A stretch of DNA of 19,070 nt from Desulfuromonadales bacterium. GTDB lineage: Bacteria > Desulfobacterota > Desulfuromonadia > Desulfuromonadales > BM103. A program made the position numbers and the translations under genes. The notes below the pieces were generated by a model, which saw nothing but the letters and a program-made list of their open reading frames with translations, searched no databases and was not told the DNA's origin. Positions 12,537 through 19,070 of this stretch are shown here, piece after piece (position 1 is the first letter of the stretch; every line of letters begins with the position of its first letter). Where the stretch lies: NCBI GenBank assembly GCA_030640215.1, contig DAOWJU010000034.1, positions 1 to 19,070 of the forward strand, in the 5' to 3' direction.

Positions 12537-14057
12537 ATGTTTTTCAAAAGCCTGATCGGCCGGATCGTCATACTCTCATTTCTACTCTTCCTGGTCGCCA
12601 TCGGTAGTGTGACGCTCTTTCACATTCACCGCGAACATACCCATATCACTAACACCAGCTTACGTACTGCCGACCTGATGATGTCAGTCATCGAGCGGTC
12701 CATCAGCAGCTCCATGAGTACTGGCAATACCCGTGATGTACAGACCATTCTGGAAATGGTCGGTAGTGATCCGCGCCTTGCTGGCGTACGCATCTTTCAC
12801 CCCGATGGTCGTGTCCTTAAGTCCTCAGAGCCACACGAGATCGGCCGCAGGGTTGATCCTCATGGTCTGGCAACTTTCCTGCAAGGGAAGGGCCACAACA
12901 TCTTCCGTGGCCCGACTGGCGAGGAGGTCATGGGAGTCGTCAAGCCGATCTATGCTGAACAGCGCTGTACGCCGTGTCACGGAGCTGGCCGGCGGGTTAT
13001 TGGTGTCTTGAATCTCGACCTCTCGCTCGCCGAGATGGAGGCCCAGCTGTTGGAGACCTCGCAGCTTTTCAGCTTCACCATGCTGGTGATTGTTTTGCTT
13101 CTGACCGGGGGTATTTCGCTGATCTTCCATCGTTTCGTACGGCAGCCGTTGCAGACCATATCAACCAAAATGGCTCAGGTGGAAGAGGGTGATCTGACCG
13201 TCACGCTTGAACCGCAGAGTGATGATGAGGTTGGTCGCCTGATGGTCAGCTTTAACTCGATGGTTGAGCGTCTGCGCCTGGCCAATGACGAACTCCAGTC
13301 GTGTCACTATCAGCAGATGGAACGGGTTGATCGGCTGGCTTCGGTTGGTGAAATGTCGGCGGGCATTGCCCACGAAATTAAAAACCCTCTGGCTGCGATC
13401 AGCGGTGCCGTTACCGTGCTCGCTGACGATTTTGCCGAAAATGACCCGCGTCGCGAAGTTGTCAACAAGGTTCTTGAGCAGATCGCCAGACTCGACAAAG
13501 CAGCGACCGACCTGCTCTTTTTTGGTCGTCCCGGCAAGCCGAGTTTTGAGTACGTAGACACCAATGATCTGCTCAACAAGACGATGTTTTTCATCAGCCA
13601 GCACCCGGAAGCAAGGAATATTCATCAAACCAAAGAGTTTACGCGCAATTTACCGCCGGTTTGGGTTGACGGCAAGCAGCTGCAACAGGTATTTTTTAAT
13701 ATTATCATTAACGCCATACAGGCGATGACTGATGGTGGTACTTTGCTGCTGCAGACCGACCTTGTCGAAGAGCAGGGTAAAGAGGTTGTACGGGTCCTGA
13801 TTGGTGATTCGGGATCGGGCATCAAGCCGGAAGATCTGGAACTGATCTTCACGCCCTTCTTTACCACCAAAACTCAGGGGACTGGTCTTGGCCTGGCGAT
13901 CTGTCGCCAGCTCATGGAACAGCAGGGTGGAACGCTCATGATCAGTAGCCGCCCTGGCGAAGGTACCCGTGTCATTATTAACTTGCCGGTCAGCAAAGAT
14001 GCTGCCCTGAATATGAACGAGGAAAAAAGTGCGCAATTCAAGAATATTAGTTGTTGA
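12537..14057 (+). CDS. Membrane histidine kinase with periplasmic haem c motif
   Basis: The 506-residue kinase has a first membrane helix at about residues 9-29, a periplasmic sensor domain at about 30-177, a second helix at about 178-197, HAMP at 198-250, a dimerisation/phospho-acceptor domain with GIAHEIKNPLAA (phosphorylated His279) and an ATPase domain with NIIINAIQAM, GDSGSGI and GTGLGLAICRQL. The sensor domain contains CTPCH (Cys144, Cys147, His148), a haem c attachment motif on the periplasmic side, shortly before the second helix. The kinase could therefore sense redox state or a haem ligand. The ATG at 12537 has GGAG upstream; an earlier in-frame start would add 37 residues read out of the preceding gene. 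The response regulator overlaps its end by 29 nt. Signal and target are inferred. Confidence 0.92.
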   Translation: MFFKSLIGRIVILSFLLFLVAIGSVTLFHIHREHTHITNTSLRTADLMMSVIERSISSSMSTGNTRDVQTILEMVGSDPRLAGVRIFHPDGRVLKSSEPHEIGRRVDPHGLATFLQGKGHNIFRGPTGEEVMGVVKPIYAEQRCTPCHGAGRRVIGVLNLDLSLAEMEAQLLETSQLFSFTMLVIVLLLTGGISLIFHRFVRQPLQTISTKMAQVEEGDLTVTLEPQSDDEVGRLMVSFNSMVERLRLANDELQSCHYQQMERVDRLASVGEMSAGIAHEIKNPLAAISGAVTVLADDFAENDPRREVVNKVLEQIARLDKAATDLLFFGRPGKPSFEYVDTNDLLNKTMFFISQHPEARNIHQTKEFTRNLPPVWVDGKQLQQVFFNIIINAIQAMTDGGTLLLQTDLVEEQGKEVVRVLIGDSGSGIKPEDLELIFTPFFTTKTQGTGLGLAICRQLMEQQGGTLMISSRPGEGTRVIINLPVSKDAALNMNEEKSAQFKNISC

Positions 14058-15402
14058 CGATGAACACCTGATTCGCTGGTCGCTGGAACAGTCCTTAAAA
14101 AAACAGGGCTACGAGGTGACCACCGCTGCCAGTGGTGAGGATGCACTCAAGCAGGTGCAGGAAGAGGCTCCTGAACTGATGCTGCTTGATATCCAGTTGC
14201 CTGGCATGGATGGACTGGAGGTCCTGGAAAAGGTCAAAGAAGTTGATAGCGAGATCATCGTCGTCATGGTGACCGCTCTCGGCGTACTGGAGACGGCTGT
14301 CAAGGCCATGCGGCTCGGTGCTCACGATTACATCAACAAGCCATTCAATCTTGACGAATTGTCGATTATCGTCAAAAAAGCGCTTGAGACCCGTCAACTG
14401 CGCAAGGAGGTTGCCCATCTGCGTTCCACCCAGGAGAGCAAGTTCGGCATTGATAACATTATTGGCAGCAGTCGCCAGATGCAGCAGGTGCTTGATATGG
14501 TGCGCAAGGTTGCCACAAGTGATGCCAGCACAGTTCTGATCCAGGGTGAGAGCGGCACTGGTAAAGAGTTGATCGCCCGGGCCATTCATATGGAGAGCGC
14601 CCGTCGTGACAAACCTTTCATGGCAATCAACTGCGCCGCTGTCCCGGAGGCACTGCTTGAAAGCGAACTGATGGGGCATGAAAAAGGTGCTTTTACCGAT
14701 GCCAAGAGCCAGAAGCGAGGTATGTTCGAGGTTTCTGATGGCGGCACCCTCTTCCTCGACGAAATTGGCGACATGGAGATGGGCATGCAGGCCAAGTTGC
14801 TGCGTGTCCTCGAAGAACGGACCTTTCGCCGGGTCGGTGGTACCAAGGAGATTCCCGTCGATGTGCGCATCGTCTCAGCGACAAATCAGGAACTCCTCAA
14901 AAAGATCGAGGAGAAAACCTTCCGTAACGATCTTTACTATCGTCTGCAAGTCATACCAATCTACCTGCCCGCGCTGCGTGAACGTCCCGAAGATATCATG
15001 CCGCTGGTCGAATTCTTTATCCGCCATTACAACAAGGAGTTCGGCAAGAACGTTGCCGGTGTCTCGAAAATGGCCTGTAAATTTCTTGAAGAATACGAGT
15101 GGCCTGGCAATGTGCGCGAACTGCGCAATATTATTGAACGGGCGATTATCCTCGAGAATGAAGAAACGCTTATGCTCGAACATCTCCCCCGGGAATTGAT
15201 CTCGAAGACCGGTGATATTGCATCAGGGCCAATGAACCTGCGCATCCCGTCAGAGGGCATTGACATCGAGGATGTTGAACGGGAGCTGATTCGCCAGTCT
15301 CTGGAAATTGCCGAGGGCAACCAGTCGAAGGCGGCCAAGAAACTCAACCTTGGTATCGATGCTTTCCGTTATCGGATGAAGAAATTCGGTTTCTTAGGTT
15401 AA
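14029..15402 (+). CDS. NtrC-family sigma-54-dependent response regulator
   Basis: The 457-residue protein has a receiver domain (1-120; phosphorylated Asp54 in MLLDIQLPGMDG, acidic pair at Asp10-Asp11, Lys104), an AAA+ domain (about 145-375) and a Fis-type helix-turn-helix (about 425-455, NQSKAAKKLNLGIDAFRYRM). The AAA+ domain has Walker A GESGTGKE (173-180), the sigma-54 contact loop GAFTDA (220-225, a variant of GAFTGA) and Walker B LFLDEIGD (241-248). It uses ATP to open sigma-54 promoters when phosphorylated. The GTG at 14029 is preceded by GAGG and lies 29 nt inside the kinase gene, indicating coupled translation and a cognate pair. A candidate sigma-54 promoter lies 204 nt after its stop. 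Confidence 0.95.
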   Translation: MRNSRILVVDDEHLIRWSLEQSLKKQGYEVTTAASGEDALKQVQEEAPELMLLDIQLPGMDGLEVLEKVKEVDSEIIVVMVTALGVLETAVKAMRLGAHDYINKPFNLDELSIIVKKALETRQLRKEVAHLRSTQESKFGIDNIIGSSRQMQQVLDMVRKVATSDASTVLIQGESGTGKELIARAIHMESARRDKPFMAINCAAVPEALLESELMGHEKGAFTDAKSQKRGMFEVSDGGTLFLDEIGDMEMGMQAKLLRVLEERTFRRVGGTKEIPVDVRIVSATNQELLKKIEEKTFRNDLYYRLQVIPIYLPALRERPEDIMPLVEFFIRHYNKEFGKNVAGVSKMACKFLEEYEWPGNVRELRNIIERAIILENEETLMLEHLPRELISKTGDIASGPMNLRIPSEGIDIEDVERELIRQSLEIAEGNQSKAAKKLNLGIDAFRYRMKKFGFLG

Positions 15403-15420
15403 AATAGTTACAAAATCTCT

Positions 15421-15520
15421 GGATACGGATAAGAATCTGATGAACACGGATCAATCAAAATCTAATGCCATTAATTAATGGTTTGTCAGCAAATCCGTGT
15501 CCTGTTTATCCTTAAAAATG
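15421..15520. repeat. Palindromic extragenic repeat with perfect 14-bp centre
   Basis: The left arm (GGATAAGAATCTGATGAACA then CGGAT, 15427-15451) is matched in the right arm, which reads AAGGATAAACAGGACACGGA when reverse-complemented (about 15495-15516). The centre CCATTAATTAATGG (15468-15481) is a perfect palindrome. Its motifs are related to those of the inverted repeat at 4690-4792. This accounts for most of the gene-free stretch after the regulator gene. Confidence 0.65.
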
Positions 15521-15605
15521 AGTAACAATTCAGTTTAATACTAAAGTCCCCAGATCCAGCCCCCAGCTCTCCTGCCCATCTCCCCTCAAAAGAACGAAGT
15601 CAAAG

Positions 15606-15622
15606 TTGGTATTAAGGTTGCA
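15606..15622 (+). promoter_or_regulatory. Candidate sigma-54 promoter for the secreted-protein/cytochrome genes
   Basis: TTGGTATTAAGGTTGCA has GG at -24 and GC at -12 with ten bases between, and a good TTGCA at -12. The -24 half keeps TTGG but has lost CAC. It is less perfect than the site at 6093-6110. It lies 114 nt before the ATG at 15736 and follows an NtrC-type regulator gene. Confidence 0.5.
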
Positions 15623-15655
15623 GTCACATAGACCGAACATAGCTACGACTGTGAC
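15623..15655 (+). other. Leader stem upstream of the 938-aa protein gene
   Basis: GTCACA (15623-15628) can pair with TGTGAC (15650-15655) across a 21-base loop, just downstream of the candidate sigma-54 promoter. The stem is short. It did not match the cyclic-dinucleotide riboswitch pattern found before cytochrome genes in Geobacter. Confidence 0.2.
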
Positions 15656-15735
15656 GGAAATTTGTCTTTAAGTATCTTAACTACTCAGTAATATGGGTTT
15701 AATCCAGACCTCGCAGTAATGCAGGAGGCTTCACA

Positions 15736-18552
15736 ATGAAACGACCTTACTCGGTATTCCGCCTTATTACAGTGATATCACTGTTGCTTGGTGTTATATG
15801 GCTCAGCCCGGCACTCGCGGTTGATTTTGCTCCGCTGGGGCAAATTACATCAGTGCTTCGTGTGCCTGGTGCGATGGACCTGGATGTAGCTGGTAATCTG
15901 TATGTCGCTGATGGCCGCGGCGGTATGGTGCACAAGTTCAGTCCTTACGGTTCCTTGCTGCAGAGCTTCAATCTGCAGACCTCCGGGCGCGGCCTTGCCG
16001 TGTCCCCCGACGGTTCCCGTTTGTACGCTTCACGTGAGCAGTCAGTCGTGATTGTTGATGCGGTCAGTGGTGGAGAACTTGGCGCCCTTGCCGGTGGGCA
16101 GGGTTTTGGTGTCGCCGGCGAGATCGATCTTGACGCTTTCGGCAACGTCTTTGTCGCTGACGTCGGTAAGATGCTGGTCAATGTCTACGATGTGTCTGGT
16201 CAATACCAGGGTAGCTTTGGTGAGGTTGGTGAGGGAGTTGGTCAGTTCCTGCAGATTAGTGGTATGGCGATTAATGCCTCTGGGCAGGTCGTCGTTGCCG
16301 ACGCTTCCGCTTTGAACAACAATATTCATGTCTTTACTCTTAATGCGAATCTGGGTGTTGAATCAGTTGTCGCACACTCTAATCTCGATACGGCACGTTT
16401 TGGCTCACCTTCTATGCATATGCCCCGTGGCCTGGCTTTTGATGACCAGGGTAGAGGGTTCTTGGCCGAGTATATGAGCTCGCAGGTCCGTGTTGTCAGC
16501 AGTAGCTTCGCTTACATCGGGTCTTACACTCAATCCGGTTATGGTGCAAGCCAGTTAAATAATGTCGCTGATGTGGTCTTTGATGATGCCACAAATCGTC
16601 TCTTTGTTAGTTGCGACACTGATCGTGTCGTAATCCTGGGTGTTGATGGCGGGCAGAACCCGGTGAAGATCAATCATGCTCCGACCGCTCCGACCCAGCA
16701 GAGCCCGGTTGCCGGTAGCGAGGTTGCTTCAGATAATCCCGCTCTGGTTATTAACAATTCTACGGACGAGGATGGCGACGCTGTCTCCTATACAGTGATT
16801 GTCAGTAAGGACAACGCAGTTGTCTTTCAGGCAGATGTGCCAGCAGCAGCAGGTGATACGACAACCGTCGTTGTTGATGTTGCGTTGACGGAAAATGCGA
16901 CTTTCTTCTGGACCGTGCAGGCCACTGACGGCGAGAAGTCCTCTGCCGTGAGTACAGCCTCTTTTGTCGTTAACGCCGTGGAGGAGGCCCCTTCTGTACC
17001 AGAATTGGCCTCTCCGGTTAATGGTGAGTCAATCGATGGTGAAGAAGTCCTCTCCTGGGGTGAGTCCACCGATCCCGATCCTAATGATAGTAATATCTCT
17101 TATCAGGTTGAGGTCGCTCTTGATGAAGAATTCGCTCAGATTGTTGCCGCTGAATTGTTGGCAGGCACCTCTCTGCCGCTAGGATCTTTCGCTACTTACA
17201 GTGATTTTGTCGATGGTGACAATTACTTCTGGCGGGTTGCTGCCCAGGACGACGCTCTTCTGATGTCGACACCGAGTGCTGCCGGACAGTTTGTTTATGA
17301 CACGACGTCCCTGACTGTCTCCGCCAATATGCCCGATGCCGTTGTCTCTTTCTCTGGTAACCATGCTTACGCTGGCCAGATGATCGGGGTTGCCCCGGTT
17401 GAACTGCGCGACTTCACCCCCGGCACTCTGTCGGTGGTTGTCGAGCGGGCTGGATTTGAGCCATTTGTCACTCAGGTCACTTTGAGCGACGGCGAGAATG
17501 TTGACCTTTATGCTGAGCTCGTCCCTGCTATGGCGGTTAAGAAACTGAACGTCAGCGGCAAAGGCGTCAACGGTCGTTCCGGTCTCTTTGTCAGTGGTGC
17601 CGCGGTTCCATTCCTGGTCGATTTTGACAACGACAATGATCTCGATATGTTGGTAGGTGATGGCTCCGGCCAGATTACTCTCTTTGCTGATATGCAGTTG
17701 AGCGGTCGTAATCGGCTCAACTTTGCCAATGGCGTTTCTTTGGGTCTTTCGGTTATGCCGAGCGCAATTCCTTTTGTTGCAGACTGGAACAATGATGGCC
17801 GCAAAGATCTGATCGTCGGTCAGGCCGACGGGTCGGTGAAACTCTTTATTAATGTCAGCCAGGAAGAGGCTCCCGCTTTTGCCGTCGGTACAGATATGCA
17901 GACGGTCAATGGTGCCCTTGCTGCGGGCAATAATGCTGCTCCGGCCGTGGTTGATTATAATGGCGATGGTGCCAAGGATCTCATGGTTGGTAACGCCGAC
18001 GGTCAGGTGCTCGTCTTCCTGAACCAGGGTAGTGACGAAGCTCCGATGTTGGCTGCTCCGTTTGTTGCCTTGCAGGTTGCCGGTGCCGTGGTTCCTTTCC
18101 CTGTCGATTGGGATGCTGATGGTCAGAAAGAGTTGATGCTGACGGCTAGTGGCGCTGTGACCATCTATGCCAAGGTCGGTGGCGAGTACCAGGTCGTAGA
18201 CCAGTTCAGCGACAGAAAAACTGATTTCGCCGGTGCCTTCCCGATCGCTCTTAATGGCTCCGGCAAACAATTGCTGGTTGGTCAGAGCGACGGAAAATTG
18301 ATCTATCTCACTGGCAAAAGCGATCAGCCTGTTGCCAGTTTCCAGTTGGCATTGCAGGATAAGGTTGATGAACTCGGTGGGCTCGTAGCCGATGAAGATC
18401 CGGAGCTGTTAGCCGATGTCTCGGTACTTGCTGCACTGATTGAGGCTGGCGACTATGCGGCTGCGGAGCTCGCTGCAAATGATATCGCACTCCGTTTGGC
18501 AGCAGGTGCTGCACAAACTTCCGCAATTGAGTTGGCTAATCTCTGTAACTAA
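15736..18552 (+). CDS. Large secreted mosaic protein: NHL propeller, Fn3-like, PEGA and FG-GAP-like repeats
   Basis: The 938-residue product starts with a signal peptide cleaved after SPALA (about residue 28). Residues 33-308 are NHL-type beta-propeller repeats (VAGNLYVADGRG, DAFGNVFVADVGK, DDQGRGFLAEY). Two Fn3-like modules follow (about 315-412 and 418-530; PTAPTQQSPVAGS, SVPELASPVNGES). A PEGA-like module is at about 532-600. A second propeller-like region of FG-GAP/VCBS repeats, with DxDxDG calcium-loop-like motifs, starts near 628, 681, 738, 789 and 838 (DFDNDNDLDMLVG, DWNNDGRKDLIVG, DYNGDGAKDLMVG). The C-terminus (870-938) is helical and ends LCN. There is no haem motif. A cytochrome gene begins 45 nt downstream. 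It is probably a periplasmic or outer-surface scaffold working with that cytochrome; the exact role is unknown. GGAGG precedes the ATG. Confidence 0.88.
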   Translation: MKRPYSVFRLITVISLLLGVIWLSPALAVDFAPLGQITSVLRVPGAMDLDVAGNLYVADGRGGMVHKFSPYGSLLQSFNLQTSGRGLAVSPDGSRLYASREQSVVIVDAVSGGELGALAGGQGFGVAGEIDLDAFGNVFVADVGKMLVNVYDVSGQYQGSFGEVGEGVGQFLQISGMAINASGQVVVADASALNNNIHVFTLNANLGVESVVAHSNLDTARFGSPSMHMPRGLAFDDQGRGFLAEYMSSQVRVVSSSFAYIGSYTQSGYGASQLNNVADVVFDDATNRLFVSCDTDRVVILGVDGGQNPVKINHAPTAPTQQSPVAGSEVASDNPALVINNSTDEDGDAVSYTVIVSKDNAVVFQADVPAAAGDTTTVVVDVALTENATFFWTVQATDGEKSSAVSTASFVVNAVEEAPSVPELASPVNGESIDGEEVLSWGESTDPDPNDSNISYQVEVALDEEFAQIVAAELLAGTSLPLGSFATYSDFVDGDNYFWRVAAQDDALLMSTPSAAGQFVYDTTSLTVSANMPDAVVSFSGNHAYAGQMIGVAPVELRDFTPGTLSVVVERAGFEPFVTQVTLSDGENVDLYAELVPAMAVKKLNVSGKGVNGRSGLFVSGAAVPFLVDFDNDNDLDMLVGDGSGQITLFADMQLSGRNRLNFANGVSLGLSVMPSAIPFVADWNNDGRKDLIVGQADGSVKLFINVSQEEAPAFAVGTDMQTVNGALAAGNNAAPAVVDYNGDGAKDLMVGNADGQVLVFLNQGSDEAPMLAAPFVALQVAGAVVPFPVDWDADGQKELMLTASGAVTIYAKVGGEYQVVDQFSDRKTDFAGAFPIALNGSGKQLLVGQSDGKLIYLTGKSDQPVASFQLALQDKVDELGGLVADEDPELLADVSVLAALIEAGDYAAAELAANDIALRLAAGAAQTSAIELANLCN

Positions 18553-18597
18553 TCACTACGCACTAAGGCGCAGGTTAACGTTGGTAAGGACTTTGGA

Positions 18598-19070
18598 ATG
18601 AAGCAGATCACAAAAAAAATTACTTTTCTGTTGGTGCTCATGGCGCTTTTGGCTTCACCCGTTTGGGCTAAAAGCACGACTCAAAACGTGGCGAACACGA
18701 TCCATAACCTGTCGAGCACATCCACCTACTTCTTCTATCAGTCCGACAACGTTGATGAGGTCTGTGTCTTTTGCCACACTCCACACGGTGGCTTACTGAC
18801 CGGGCCACTCTGGAATCACAGTCTGCCTGCCGCGAATACCTTTACCCATTACAACAGTGCGACAATCTCTTCATATCTCTCAGGGTTGTCTGTTTCGCGA
18901 GATATTAATGATGAGTCGCTGCTCTGCATGGCTTGCCATGACGGTAGCGTTGGTGTCAGCCATTTGATCAACGATCCAAACAGCCTCAACGGTGCCCCAC
19001 CAGAAATCGTCGGTGATCCGGATGCTGAAATACAGGGTCTGTTTGGCCAGACCGGTGGTCGTATTGGTGC
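18598..19070 (+). CDS. N-terminal part of an exported multihaem cytochrome c
   Basis: An ATG at 18598, with AAGGA seven bases upstream, opens a frame that runs past the window end; 157 codons are visible. The signal peptide is KKITFLLVLMALLASPVWA (residues 6-24). Two haem c motifs are visible: CVFCH in VCVFCHTPHGG, which is the form typical of doubled-CXXCH multihaem cytochromes, and CMACH in LLCMACHDGSVG. Additional His residues between them may serve as distal haem ligands. The gene is incomplete, so haem number and family cannot be given. It lies 45 nt after the 938-residue secreted-protein gene and is probably co-transcribed. A part in extracellular electron transfer is likely given the organism type but is inference. 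Confidence 0.92.
   Translation, partial: MKQITKKITFLLVLMALLASPVWAKSTTQNVANTIHNLSSTSTYFFYQSDNVDEVCVFCHTPHGGLLTGPLWNHSLPAANTFTHYNSATISSYLSGLSVSRDINDESLLCMACHDGSVGVSHLINDPNSLNGAPPEIVGDPDAEIQGLFGQTGGRIG

Noticed and set aside
14690..14710. GAFTDA instead of GAFTGA in the sigma-54 activator
   Set aside because: This is a common natural variant in the family and does not by itself suggest loss of sigma-54 contact.
15623..15735. Cyclic-dinucleotide (GEMM-type) riboswitch in the leader of the 938-aa protein gene
   Set aside because: I looked for its conserved core and paired arms here and before the other cytochrome genes and did not find them.
17179..18270. 363-codon open frame on the minus strand
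   Set aside because: It is the shadow of the repetitive FG-GAP region of the 938-aa protein. It has no motif, and the sense frame has clear repeats and a signal peptide.

Overview
The window reads as a chromosomal segment of a Desulfuromonadales-type deltaproteobacterium (Geobacter, Desulfuromonas, Pelobacter or a close relative). The evidence is moderate GC, several c-type cytochrome genes with CxxCH motifs, a haem-bearing sensor kinase, an NtrC-type regulator, sigma-54-like promoters, oxygen-sensitive class III ribonucleotide reductase genes, and a short cobalamin-dependent methionine synthase. No rRNA, tRNA, CRISPR array, transposase or phage gene was seen.

Layout. 1-1316: tail of an unidentified gene, a lipoprotein and a MenI/YdiI-type hotdog thioesterase. 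1317-1987: no convincing gene; two diverged copies of a terminator-plus-hairpin repeat face each other around a 330-nt core. 1988-2410 (minus): nikR, with a palindrome over its probable promoter. 2411-5763 (plus): an anaerobic ribonucleotide reductase locus with tandem NrdR boxes and a DnaA-like box. The catalytic NrdD chain stops before the glycyl-radical segment. That segment is a separate 46-codon gene about 215 nt downstream, followed by the radical-SAM activase gene nrdG. A repeat-like palindrome and a strong bidirectional terminator close the locus.

5887-7071 (minus): a 42-aa membrane protein behind a near-consensus sigma-54 promoter, a small anchored dihaem cytochrome and a small multi-span membrane protein. 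7228-11084 (plus): murI, a GerMN-domain protein and a short metH, tightly packed. 11296-15402 (plus): a conserved two-ended protein, a pseudopilin-like protein, a membrane histidine kinase with a periplasmic CxxCH motif, and its overlapping sigma-54 activator. 15403-15735: a palindromic repeat and a candidate sigma-54 promoter. 15736 to the end: a 938-aa secreted NHL/Fn3/PEGA/FG-GAP mosaic protein and the start of an exported multihaem cytochrome.

How the parts may work together (inference): the haem-bearing kinase and NtrC-type activator could sense redox or a haem ligand and drive the downstream secreted-protein and cytochrome genes from the sigma-54 site between them. The nrd locus is probably controlled by NrdR and makes dNTPs without oxygen using an enzyme whose radical site is on its own polypeptide. 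That separate radical subunit, with a zinc-ribbon ligand set apparently shared between two chains, is the most interesting item in the window.
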